DNA of 50,058 nt from the IMG/VR virus record IMGVR_UViG_3300037502_000391, positions 1-50,058 of that record, one strand, 5' to 3'. A program made the position numbers and the translations under genes. Below the pieces are notes generated by a model. The model was not told where the DNA came from. It made no database searches and was given only the letters and a program-made list of their open reading frames with translations. Origin of the DNA: a virus. This document shows positions 31,657 to 39,981 of this stretch, one piece after another (the stretch's first letter is position 1; each line of letters starts with the position of its first letter).

Positions 31657-33033
31657 TTAAATCACTATAGAATAATCTCCCTGATCATACCAACCTTCGT
31701 ATGATTTCATCCATTGACCTTCTGTATTCACATAGCGATATTGTATACCAGTAGTTAAATTAGTAACATATTGTACAGAAGTTGCGGCTTGGCTATCAAA
31801 AGAAACTTGCCAACTACTGGTTGCACTATTGTATTGAATAATGTCGTTTGCGTTAGCAACTAAGTTTCCCCATGCAATAGTACTGGATCCATCGGATCCA
31901 ACGTTGTCTACTAATAGATAACGCACACCATTAACAGGCCCAGGCAATCCTGCATTAGGACCCGTTAACAATGGATTAATAACACTATTAACGGGTAACA
32001 GTGTATTTTGCGGTAATGTGTCAGGATCAATATTGTAAATTAATAGTCTATCATCTAATGGATCAGGTACAATGGTTCCTACGATATCGTCCTCCATATA
32101 TGGATTCTGTAACCATATTTGACTTACACCTGGTTTTATTTTACCATACGTGTTTAATAAACTACTCCAATATAAATCCGTGTTAGGAGGATTTGGATTG
32201 TCTAAGTCGGTATTAGGAGGATAGAATGCAGAATCTTGCGGTAATAACTGCAATGTATTTCCAATCAATAAAACTTTATATCCAAACGGAGTAATCTTTT
32301 GTCGTGTGCCTAATAGTAAATCATCATCTTGCATATCTTGGAAGGCTTTGCCTTTAAAGATACTAGCAATAACTTTATGAATTACACCCATCTTTTTAAG
32401 TTTGATTGAAGTACTAATCCATATAGGCATATAGAACTTCCATGTCATAACATCAATAGGGTTCCCTGTCCCTACTGGAATACTACGACTTGTAAATGTT
32501 AGTCCATCTTGAAAAACAACGCTCAATGAAGTCCAATCAATAAAGTTGTCTGTACTTTGTATTTCAAGTGCAGGGTTAAATATAGCACCTAATTGTTCTA
32601 TAATTTCTAATTTTTGATTATAGTTGGTAGTCCAAAAATCTACAGTTACACGTAACGTGTATGGTGCCGGCATCAATCTCTCAACTGTAAATGCTTGACT
32701 TTGAGTACTATCATATGTACCAGTGTCAGGGTCGTATTGTCTTTGACGCACTTGTAACTTATCTACAAATGTAGGGTCCTGTAAACGTCTTTGATCATAT
32801 TCTAGTGCTGTTATGTAGTATGTTATCAAAGGTGCGCTAGGCAAATTACTTGCGCTATTATTAGCAATGATTGTTGACGCCTGTCTACTGCTGTCACCAT
32901 ACATGACAGGCACACGCACAAGTATATCATTACCATTTGGATCTTTACCTTTGGTAACATACCAGTTACTAAATATTTTTGCAAACTGTATTAAAAATCT
33001 GCGTACTTGATTGTCATAGAAAAATTGTGCCAT
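31657..33033 (-). CDS. 15: gp15-like tail sheath stabiliser/completion protein
   Basis: 458 residues, longer than T4 gp15 (272). The N-terminus MAQFFYDNQVRRFLIQFAKIF with VRVPVMYGDSSR near 39-50 matches the gp15 start, and MPAPYTLRVTVDFWTTNYNQ near 130-149 with EQLGAIFNPALEI matches its core. The C-terminal extension of about 190 residues is Asn/Pro-rich and not found in T4. gp15 caps the tail tube and sheath and joins tail to head. It follows gp14 on the same strand with a 2-base gap. Confidence 0.85.
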   Translation of the reverse strand: MAQFFYDNQVRRFLIQFAKIFSNWYVTKGKDPNGNDILVRVPVMYGDSSRQASTIIANNSASNLPSAPLITYYITALEYDQRRLQDPTFVDKLQVRQRQYDPDTGTYDSTQSQAFTVERLMPAPYTLRVTVDFWTTNYNQKLEIIEQLGAIFNPALEIQSTDNFIDWTSLSVVFQDGLTFTSRSIPVGTGNPIDVMTWKFYMPIWISTSIKLKKMGVIHKVIASIFKGKAFQDMQDDDLLLGTRQKITPFGYKVLLIGNTLQLLPQDSAFYPPNTDLDNPNPPNTDLYWSSLLNTYGKIKPGVSQIWLQNPYMEDDIVGTIVPDPLDDRLLIYNIDPDTLPQNTLLPVNSVINPLLTGPNAGLPGPVNGVRYLLVDNVGSDGSSTIAWGNLVANANDIIQYNSATSSWQVSFDSQAATSVQYVTNLTTGIQYRYVNTEGQWMKSYEGWYDQGDYSIVI

Positions 33034-33035
33034 GT

Positions 33036-34751
33036 TTATAACTCAGGTGGTATAGGATCGGGAGCAGGCATCAGAACACTTGATAACGGTTGCGCTTCTG
33101 GTACAAACTCTGCGTTGTTATTTAGATATATTTGGTTCTCGTTGTTAATAAATCCTGATACCAATGATCTATCATCTGCTGTGAAGCCAGTGTCTGTTCT
33201 TACATTCTCGCTGATTCTAACCCAAATTTGACCATCCCAACGATATAATATTTGTGGCATGTAATCAATACGTAAGAAATAATCTCCTACTTGTGGATTC
33301 TGTGGGAAACTAATACCTGCCCCAGTAGGTAATCCATTTGGTGCCTGTCCATCGCCTGTCAAATATCCTGCAACATAGCCAAAACTCTGAGGCGTATATC
33401 TAACAATGTATTGGAATGCAGGATCGCAATCTGCACGATAGTCCATTTCTGTACTAATAGTTCCAGTAAATCCAGGCTGAGTTGGATCTTGGTCAGCCGT
33501 TGCATATGTGTTATCAGCGGTGCCATATGGGCCTGTAACAACGCCCAATGATTGTACTATAAGAGCCTTGTCACCTACGACAGGTCCTGAACCAGTGTCT
33601 GTTACTTCAGGGGGAAGTTCTACTGTTTCTAACTGAGCCTGAACAAACTTGTCTATCTTATCAGATAAATCAGCATCAGCAGTTAAGTCCCAAATACTCT
33701 TAAGTGCTTCTTTACTAATTTTTATACCTGCACTGCTAGTTTTAAACTTAGGATTTCGCATCATAACCACAGCACCTGTTGTAGTACTAGGCGCACCTTT
33801 AGAACTAGTTATAATATTATACGGTGGTGCAGGTTGACCATCTTTTCGAGATAACACGCCGTTTTCTTCATATACTCCATATGTAGGAACAATGTATAGG
33901 TCATTAAGATTGTAACCTGATTTAGGAACAATGCGTTTTGCTTCTTTAAGATTAGCATCATTAATTTCTAAATTCTTATTATAAGTACCAAGAATATCTC
34001 TAAGGTCTTGATTTGTGTCTAGTTTCCAATATTCTGCATTAGGTGGACTAATTCCTATAGGTACTTCTTTAATAGATTCATAGTTCTTATCACCAAACGA
34101 TATTACATAGCCCGGTGGATATGTTTTATTTTTATCCCACTGTCCTAAATAATTGTCTTGATTTATAGGCTCTTGTAATATCTGACTAAACTCTTGACTA
34201 TCAACAAGCGGCTCACATTTGATACGCCACAAGTGCGGGAACCATGTGGGGCTGAAGCCTTCGCTTGCATAGTTTGCGTCAGTGATTTGCATAAAGCGTT
34301 TTAATGCAACCGGAATAGTTTCTTTTAATGGGTTATAATCAAGTAAGTGAGGTAATTCAATAACATCCCCTACCATTAATTTTCTGCCTACAAGATCAAT
34401 CATATCATTGTAATGAACAGTGATGAATATGATATCATTCTGTAAGAAGAGACCAAACTGGCTTAAGTCAAAGTCCAAATTTTGTACATTATAGTGCCCT
34501 CTAAGGCGATATATGTTTGGATCATAAACCCTATCTCTATTTTCTAAAAATAATAAATCTTGTATATTTGTAGGTTCAAGTTTATCGTATTGGGGTTGAG
34601 TATAATCAACACTAGGGGTGTTAGCATTAGGACCCAAATACTTGTGAATATATAAGTCTGTACCGCCAGCAGTCAGCATTTCTGACACAGTTCGGTCTAG
34701 AAATTTGTAGTCGTTAGTCTTATTGGGACGGTATAAGGATAATCTTGGCAT
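33036..34751 (-). CDS. 14: gp14-like neck protein
   Basis: 571 residues, more than twice T4 gp14 (256). The N-terminal 230 residues carry the gp14 pattern of cyanophage-type viruses: LDRTVSEMLTAGGTDLYIHKYLG (about 18-40), QDLLFLENRDRVYDP, DLSQFGLFLQNDIIF, VGDVIELPHL and a FPHLWRIKCEP segment. The rest is an extension with beta and Pro-rich segments. gp14 with gp13 forms the neck to which the tail attaches. Leaderless late promoter; gp15 follows. Confidence 0.75.
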   Translation of the reverse strand: MPRLSLYRPNKTNDYKFLDRTVSEMLTAGGTDLYIHKYLGPNANTPSVDYTQPQYDKLEPTNIQDLLFLENRDRVYDPNIYRLRGHYNVQNLDFDLSQFGLFLQNDIIFITVHYNDMIDLVGRKLMVGDVIELPHLLDYNPLKETIPVALKRFMQITDANYASEGFSPTWFPHLWRIKCEPLVDSQEFSQILQEPINQDNYLGQWDKNKTYPPGYVISFGDKNYESIKEVPIGISPPNAEYWKLDTNQDLRDILGTYNKNLEINDANLKEAKRIVPKSGYNLNDLYIVPTYGVYEENGVLSRKDGQPAPPYNIITSSKGAPSTTTGAVVMMRNPKFKTSSAGIKISKEALKSIWDLTADADLSDKIDKFVQAQLETVELPPEVTDTGSGPVVGDKALIVQSLGVVTGPYGTADNTYATADQDPTQPGFTGTISTEMDYRADCDPAFQYIVRYTPQSFGYVAGYLTGDGQAPNGLPTGAGISFPQNPQVGDYFLRIDYMPQILYRWDGQIWVRISENVRTDTGFTADDRSLVSGFINNENQIYLNNNAEFVPEAQPLSSVLMPAPDPIPPEL

Positions 34752-34756
34752 ATAAG

Positions 34757-34764
34757 TATTTATC
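34757..34764 (-). promoter_or_regulatory. T4-type late promoter element, leaderless
   Basis: GATAAATA on the minus strand, five bases before ATG 34751 of gp14. Confidence 0.7.
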
Positions 34765-34771
34765 GTAAATA
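34764..34771 (+). promoter_or_regulatory. late promoter element, divergent
   Basis: CGTAAATA, sharing one base with the minus-strand element so that the two form a near-palindrome. Eleven bases before ATG 34783. Confidence 0.5.
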
Positions 34772-34782
34772 AACTCTATATC

Positions 34783-35472
34783 ATGCGACCATTAGAAGAT
34801 AACAACATCACTATTATTGTATTTCCGCCTGGTTGCGGGGGAAATCATTTGGCTAATCTTTTATCTCTACATGAAAAATTTCAATGTAGATTCAATTCTG
34901 ACAACTATCAGGAAGATTTATTAACTCAATATAGCCAATCACGCTTCAACTATCATATGGGACCACTGGAAAATCTACGTAATGTTGATTGGCCTGCGAC
35001 TAGAAGTTATTTTAAATCAAATATAGGTATACCTATAATATGCTCACATGCAACAGAATATTATGGATTTTTAGAATTTAAACAAAAACGTGACGTTTTT
35101 CTAGAATGGTCATCACGAAATATAATATTATTTAAATTTCCAAATGAAGAATCTATACCCTTTAAACGCTTCTATAACCTAAGGCATGGAGAAGGTGTAG
35201 GTTCAGTAATGACAATGGAAACATATAAAACTTATTATACACCTGAGGTGTTTGATTTAGACTTGAGTAAAAATAGATTTATGTTAAAATTTACAGGGTA
35301 CAAATCGTACTTAAATGATATAGTAAGGTTTGACACAGAAAAATATATGGATAAGTATGGATTTGACTATGTGCATAGTTTTTGTTTAGATACGTATGGT
35401 ATCGATTTGCCCTCCTTTGGAGAAAAACTGCATAAAATTTGGTACACAAGATTAGTTACCCAAATCTATTGA
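34783..35472 (+). CDS. P-loop protein, sulfotransferase-like
   Basis: 229 residues. IIVFPPGCGGNHLANLLSL near 10-28 resembles the 5'-phosphosulfate-binding loop of sulfotransferases (P-loop variant with GxGGN). ATEYYGFLEF and a later NRFMLKFTGY fit the alpha/beta fold. Phage proteins of this type are often listed as sulfotransferase-like, with unknown acceptors. It stands alone between divergent late promoters and a sigma70 promoter. Confidence in the enzyme class is moderate. Confidence 0.6.
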   Translation: MRPLEDNNITIIVFPPGCGGNHLANLLSLHEKFQCRFNSDNYQEDLLTQYSQSRFNYHMGPLENLRNVDWPATRSYFKSNIGIPIICSHATEYYGFLEFKQKRDVFLEWSSRNIILFKFPNEESIPFKRFYNLRHGEGVGSVMTMETYKTYYTPEVFDLDLSKNRFMLKFTGYKSYLNDIVRFDTEKYMDKYGFDYVHSFCLDTYGIDLPSFGEKLHKIWYTRLVTQIY

Positions 35473-35497
35473 CTTTTAAACCCAAACACTATATAAT
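35469..35497 (+). promoter_or_regulatory. sigma70 promoter for the 35.5-38.5 kb operon
   Basis: TTGACT 35469-35474, 17-base spacer, TATAAT 35492-35497, overlapping the end of the upstream gene. TGGAG at 35517-35521 serves ATG 35528. Confidence 0.85.
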
Positions 35498-35527
35498 ACT
35501 GAATATGATTGATTATTGGAGAATTCC

Positions 35528-36721
35528 ATGCCCCGTGTAAAGAAAGCACAACCCGTTGTTACTGAAGCAACTTTTGTCATGCCCAAAGACTTGAATCCTA
35601 GGGATCCAGACACTAAGTATATGGGCTTTGAACCCAAATTTGTCGAGCAACCCGAAAATCATAAAATTGCATTAATGGACGGGATGACTTGGTACAATCG
35701 ATTCTATGGTAAGAAAGAAGCCAAAGAGTTTATGATTAACTATTTGGAACGATCAGGTAAAAGTGATTTAGTTAAAAAGATCGGCAAGATTCCAGATAGT
35801 GAATATGTTATGTCATATGGTTGGGTAGCACGTATGGCATTGCGTGGCCTTATACTCAGTGAAAAAGAGCAAAATCAGATTCTATCTGAAGTGCAACGCC
35901 TCATCGATAAAGCAAACGAACTGTATCCTAAGACCAGTCAGACTGGTGGGAAGAAAGAGGCTGTTGTTACTAATCGACCCAACGTGCAAGAGATTATGAA
36001 GGATCGCACACGTGAGGCAGGTGGTGAACTTGAAGGTCTATACGATGACTTTATTTTGGCAGGCGCCAAAAAAGAGTTTTCTGTTAAGGTAATGGAAGAA
36101 CTTAGCAAGAAAAATGTATTGCCACAGCACATCAATATATTGATTGAGCCTTGGAAGAAACGTCAGGAAGAATATCTTGAACTTCAAAAAGGTAAGGATG
36201 CTCAGTTGAATGAGGCATATGCTCATCTTAGTAAGGCTCAAGTAAAAAATATTCTAGCGTACATTGATAAGGTTATTGCAGACCTAAACGGTTATGTTAG
36301 CGTTAAGAAGGCTAATAAGACACCACGTGCTAAGAAGCCAGTGAGTATTGAGAAGCAAGTAAGCAAACTCAAGTATCTTAAAGCCTTTAAGGATGAAGCA
36401 AACAAGTTGGATCTTGTTAGCATCCCTCCTGCAAAGTTGTATGGCGCTAGTGAGGCATGGGTTTATGACACTGCTAAACGCAAGATGCATCACTACATTG
36501 CAGACGAATATGCTAAGTGCTTCGGTGTTAAAGGTAATACGTTGCTTGGCTTTGATCAAAAGCAAAGTGAAGTTAAAACACTACGCAAGCCTGCTGAACA
36601 AATCAAGCAACTTATGGGTAGCAAGCCTGCGGCACGTAAGTACTTTAAAGACATTAAGGCTGTAAGTACTACTCCTAATGGACGCTTTAATGCAAGCATG
36701 ATTATTCTTAAGGCGTTTTAA
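35528..36721 (+). CDS. conserved phage protein of unknown function (397 aa)
   Basis: 397 residues from ATG 35528 (a TTG at 35516 overlaps the ribosome site). Charged helical protein with a basic linker (SVKKANKTPRAKKPVSIEKQ, about 258-277) and a C-terminal domain containing AWVYDTAKRKMHHYIADEY (about 310-328) and KTLRKPAEQIKQL (about 356-368). I have seen this C-terminal pattern in many T4-like aquatic phages, always without function. The basic linker suggests nucleic-acid binding. First gene of a sigma70-driven unit; its TAA shares its last A with the next ATG. Confidence 0.75.
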   Translation: MPRVKKAQPVVTEATFVMPKDLNPRDPDTKYMGFEPKFVEQPENHKIALMDGMTWYNRFYGKKEAKEFMINYLERSGKSDLVKKIGKIPDSEYVMSYGWVARMALRGLILSEKEQNQILSEVQRLIDKANELYPKTSQTGGKKEAVVTNRPNVQEIMKDRTREAGGELEGLYDDFILAGAKKEFSVKVMEELSKKNVLPQHINILIEPWKKRQEEYLELQKGKDAQLNEAYAHLSKAQVKNILAYIDKVIADLNGYVSVKKANKTPRAKKPVSIEKQVSKLKYLKAFKDEANKLDLVSIPPAKLYGASEAWVYDTAKRKMHHYIADEYAKCFGVKGNTLLGFDQKQSEVKTLRKPAEQIKQLMGSKPAARKYFKDIKAVSTTPNGRFNASMIILKAF

Positions 36722-37317
36722 TGACAAGATTAGTAGTATTTGGATGTTCTAGTTCATATGGACAAGGCTTACTTGATTGCCCTACTGGGAACGAACCTCC
36801 CAGTAGGCTGTCATGGCCTTCTATATTGGCTTCTAAATTAAATTTAGATTGTGTGAACTATAGTAAGTGCGGAGCACCTAATAAACAAATTTTATTGAAG
36901 TTATTAAATTCTGAATTAATTGAAAATGATTTGGTAGTGATACTTTGGTCGTTCGCTCATAGGGGTTACATTCTTGAAAATAGCAAAGATGCTAAACCAA
37001 TATTAGTTCAAGATAAGTACAGCGAAGAATTTTACAAAATACACACTGAATATGATATGTGCGTGGACACAGCAATCTACATGCACTATGCTAAGTTATA
37101 CTTGAATAGTAAAAATATAAAAAATTATCAATATTATTTTGATAGAACTATTCAGTTAAATGATACTTCAAGTTTAGTTCCTATTACCGCAGAATATCTA
37201 AATTACAATACATTAACTATTGATATGGCATGGGATAACATACACTTAGGCCCTAACTCACACAAAAAAATAGCAAATTATTTTTATGACAAAATTAATG
37301 TTGATAGCAGGTTGTAG
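36721..37317 (+). CDS. SGNH-like hydrolase, phage type (198 aa)
   Basis: 198 residues. VVFGCSSSYGQGLLDCP near 5-21 carries block I with the candidate Ser, SWPSILASKLNLDC near 31-44 the following helix, and WDNIHLGPNSHKKIA near 173-187 the block V Asp and His. An internal 10-bp inverted repeat lies at 36781-36807. It overlaps the next SGNH gene by 32 bases. Substrate unknown. Confidence 0.75.
   Translation: MTRLVVFGCSSSYGQGLLDCPTGNEPPSRLSWPSILASKLNLDCVNYSKCGAPNKQILLKLLNSELIENDLVVILWSFAHRGYILENSKDAKPILVQDKYSEEFYKIHTEYDMCVDTAIYMHYAKLYLNSKNIKNYQYYFDRTIQLNDTSSLVPITAEYLNYNTLTIDMAWDNIHLGPNSHKKIANYFYDKINVDSRL
36781..36807 (+). repeat. 10-bp inverted repeat inside the SGNH gene
   Basis: CCTACTGGGA (36781-36790) and TCCCAGTAGG (36798-36807) form a perfect stem with a 7-base loop near the 5' end of the coding sequence. 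Confidence 0.7.
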
Positions 37318-38029
37318 CCACACAGCCGGTAGTGAGATAGACGGGCAAACTGATAGTCCTCACAATAGACAACATAGTTATGGTAATTTATTAGCCAACA
37401 TGTTAGGCTATAAACCTATCAACATCGCAGTATCAGGATACACAAACAGCGCAATAGCACGTAGTGTCCTAGAATGGTTTTCTAATCATAATATTACGGA
37501 CTCAGAGGTTTTTGTTCTTATTGGTTGGACTGAGAGTGCTAGGATAGAAGCGCCATTCGAATATCCGACATGGCATCAAAAACTTAATGGTAAATGTGCA
37601 GACTGGTTTTCTGAATCGTCTGTTAATTTCTTGCAAATTAACGTAGCACACCAAAATTATAGTGATAGAGAAAAAGAAATACAGCAGGATTATCAAACCT
37701 TTGTGGTACGCAGAACTGAATACTTGGAAGTATCTAGTGCCAATTTAGTATTACAACTACAATATTTTTTGAAATATAAAAACATCAAGTACTTAATGGT
37801 GAATACAAACCATATGTTTTCTCACACTAACGAAAAGTATTTGGATTTTTATTTTCAAATGATTGATAAGAATAACTATTATAGATTTGATAATAATCAA
37901 TTATCTTTTTATCCTAAATATATTGATTTGGGATACACAAACAATCTTGCAAACTATGGGCATCACGGAGCAGAACCGCATAGATTATATGCAGAAGAAT
38001 TACACAAATACATAACGGAGAAACAATGA
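37286..38029 (+). CDS. SGNH-like hydrolase, phage type (247 aa)
   Basis: 247 residues. LIAGCSHTAGSEID near 6-19 is block I, SYGNLLANMLGYKPINIAVSG near 31-51 gives the helix and block II Gly, and NYGHHGAEPHRLYAEEL near 225-241 the C-terminal His block. It is a paralogue in layout of its upstream neighbour and of the gene at 23166, with low sequence identity by eye. ATGA overlap with the MazG-like gene. Confidence 0.72.
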   Translation: MTKLMLIAGCSHTAGSEIDGQTDSPHNRQHSYGNLLANMLGYKPINIAVSGYTNSAIARSVLEWFSNHNITDSEVFVLIGWTESARIEAPFEYPTWHQKLNGKCADWFSESSVNFLQINVAHQNYSDREKEIQQDYQTFVVRRTEYLEVSSANLVLQLQYFLKYKNIKYLMVNTNHMFSHTNEKYLDFYFQMIDKNNYYRFDNNQLSFYPKYIDLGYTNNLANYGHHGAEPHRLYAEELHKYITEKQ

Positions 38030-38475
38030 AACATATAGACTTACACAAGTACCAAGAATTTGTTGAGGCAGTGACTAGTAAAGAAAGTAATGATCTCACA
38101 ACATTTATGAATCGTTTAGACAGATTAGACGGTAACTACGAAGCATACGGTAGTGATGGGGAGTACATGCACGGACCTAACATCAATGTACCATTGCTAC
38201 TAACCGCTGGATTAGGATTGGGTAGTGAGGGCGGTGAGTTCCAAGAAATCATCAAAAAGATTTTCTTTCAGGGCAAACCACTCAGTGAGGAAAACGTATT
38301 CCATATGAAACGTGAGTTAGGTGATATCATGTGGTACTGGATCAATGCTTGTCGTGCGTTGAATCTAGACCCAAATGATGTTATTGCTGAAAACGTTAAT
38401 AAACTTAAAGCACGATATCCCGGTGGTGAGTTTGATGCATATTATAGTGAGAATCGTAAGGACGGAGACCTCTGA
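38026..38475 (+). CDS. MazG-like nucleotide pyrophosphohydrolase
   Basis: 149 residues. GLGSEGGEFQEIIKKIF (about 63-79) supplies the E-x-x-E metal site and RELGDIMWYWINACRAL (about 97-113) the E-x-x-D site of the all-alpha MazG fold. Phage members hydrolyse dNTPs or alarmone-like nucleotides and may help shift host metabolism or sanitise nucleotides. The C-terminus NVNKLKARYPGGEFD is characteristic of the phage branch. Last gene of the sigma70 unit; a late element follows. Confidence 0.88.
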   Translation: MKHIDLHKYQEFVEAVTSKESNDLTTFMNRLDRLDGNYEAYGSDGEYMHGPNINVPLLLTAGLGLGSEGGEFQEIIKKIFFQGKPLSEENVFHMKRELGDIMWYWINACRALNLDPNDVIAENVNKLKARYPGGEFDAYYSENRKDGDL

Positions 38476-38481
38476 TAAATA
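38474..38481 (+). promoter_or_regulatory. T4-type late promoter element
   Basis: GATAAATA overlapping the stop of the MazG-like gene, 21 bases before ATG 38503; TTAGGA follows as ribosome site. Confidence 0.7.
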
Positions 38482-38502
38482 AGCATAGTATTAGGAAATA
38501 TT

Positions 38503-39288
38503 ATGCCAACAGATATCTTATCAACTCCTACTAATTTAACGTTAACTGAACTCAAACAAGCACTGTTTGATAATATAAAATATCGTCTAGGTGACGGTAT
38601 TATTGACCTTGAATTAGACCCTGAACATTATGAGGCTGCATTTAATTATGCAATAAAGGTGTATAGACAACGTGCGCAAAACGCTACAGTAGAATCCTAT
38701 ACACTAATGACCGTTGAAAAGAATGTTGATACATATACACTTCCTAGTGAATTTATTAACGTCAGATCATTGTTTCGTAGAACAGTTGGATTAGAGACTG
38801 GTCCTAGTTCTACATCATTTGACCCATTCAGTAGTGCTATCCTTAATACCTATCTGTTAAATTATAACTATACAGGTGGCATGGCAACATACGATTTCTA
38901 CGCTGGTTATGTAGAGTTGGCAGCACGTATGTTTGGTGGATATTTAACTTACACATTTAACCCTGTCACAAAAGTACTAAAAATTGTACGTGACTTTAAA
39001 GGTAGCGGTGAACGTGTATTAATTTGGGCTGATGTGCAAAGACCAGTAGAACAATTATTACAAGATCCAGGTGCTGGAGTTTGGATTGGTGATTTTACCT
39101 TTGCTGTCCTTAAAGGGACAATAGGTGAAGCACGTGAAAAGTTTTCTTCTATTGCAGGCCCCGGTGGCGGTACAAGTCTAAATGGCGCCGCATTAAAATC
39201 TGAATCTAAAGCAGATATGGAAAGACTTATCGATGAACTAAAGAGATATGTCGATTACAGCCAACCCCTAACTTGGGTACAAGGGTAA
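38503..39288 (+). CDS. 13: gp13-like neck protein
   Basis: 261 residues against 309 in T4 gp13. LTELKQALFDNIKYRLGDGIIDLELDPEHYEAAFNYAI covers the gp13 N-terminal helix pattern (about 10-48); the mid-section has SLFRRTVGLE and the C-terminus ERLIDELKRYVDYSQP. gp13 forms the neck ring with gp14 and completes the portal vertex. Its partner gp14 is encoded on the opposite strand nearly 4 kb away, unlike the adjacent order in T4. Confidence 0.82.
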   Translation: MPTDILSTPTNLTLTELKQALFDNIKYRLGDGIIDLELDPEHYEAAFNYAIKVYRQRAQNATVESYTLMTVEKNVDTYTLPSEFINVRSLFRRTVGLETGPSSTSFDPFSSAILNTYLLNYNYTGGMATYDFYAGYVELAARMFGGYLTYTFNPVTKVLKIVRDFKGSGERVLIWADVQRPVEQLLQDPGAGVWIGDFTFAVLKGTIGEAREKFSSIAGPGGGTSLNGAALKSESKADMERLIDELKRYVDYSQPLTWVQG

Positions 39289-39296
39289 AATACTTC

Positions 39297-39325
39297 TTGC
39301 ATTGTTTTTTTATTTCCAGTATAAT
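39297..39325 (+). promoter_or_regulatory. sigma70-type promoter before dNMP kinase
   Basis: TTGCAT 39297-39302, 17-base spacer, TATAAT 39320-39325. GGGAG at 39339-39343 serves ATG 39349. Confidence 0.7.
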
Positions 39326-39348
39326 AGTAATATTAACTGGGAGATAAT

Positions 39349-39981
39349 ATGATTGTAGGGATTTCAGGCTTTATTGGTAGTGGCAAAGATACCGTTGCAG
39401 ATTATCTAATAAGATTTAAGGGATTCCAACGTATGAGTTATGCAGGCCCCTTAAAGGATGCGGTCGCTTCAATTTTTAATTGGGATCGTGAACTATTAGA
39501 AGGTAGTACAAGATATAGTAGAGAATGGCGAGACCAAGTTGACCCATGGTGGGCAGAACGTTTAGATATAAGACACTTAACTCCTAGATGGGTATTACAG
39601 CAGTGGGGTACTGAAGTTGGGCGTAGAGCATTCCACGATGACATTTGGATCGCTAGTATTGAAAATAGGCTTAAGGGTACTAGAAATAATGTGGTAATTA
39701 GCGACTGCCGTTTTCCTAATGAATTAAAATCTATAAAACGTGCAGGTGGTATTACTGTAAGAGTTTCAAGAGGTGCTAATCCAGTTTGGTATAATGCCGC
39801 TGTAGAATTCAGTAAGGGTTACTATAGTCCGGGTTATAAGGCAGCACTCAGTACGCTAGAATCACACAATGTACACGCTAGCGAATACAGTAGTGTAGGA
39901 TTGGAATACGATCATTATCTTGATAATAACGGAACAATCGATGACTTGCATAGAAAAATTGACTCAATAATCAACTTGTAA
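39349..39981 (+). CDS. 1: deoxynucleoside monophosphate kinase, gp1-like
   Basis: 210 residues against 241 for T4 gp1. The P-loop GFIGSGKDT (7-15) is followed by MSYAGPLKDAV near 29-39 and WVLQQWGTEVGRRAF near 81-95, both typical of phage dNMP kinases. VVISDCRFPNEL near 119-130 is the Walker-B-like strand. The enzyme phosphorylates dNMPs for phage DNA synthesis. It sits alone behind its own sigma70 promoter within the late region, convergent with the zinc-knuckle gene, which it overlaps by 18 bases. Confidence 0.92.
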   Translation: MIVGISGFIGSGKDTVADYLIRFKGFQRMSYAGPLKDAVASIFNWDRELLEGSTRYSREWRDQVDPWWAERLDIRHLTPRWVLQQWGTEVGRRAFHDDIWIASIENRLKGTRNNVVISDCRFPNELKSIKRAGGITVRVSRGANPVWYNAAVEFSKGYYSPGYKAALSTLESHNVHASEYSSVGLEYDHYLDNNGTIDDLHRKIDSIINL

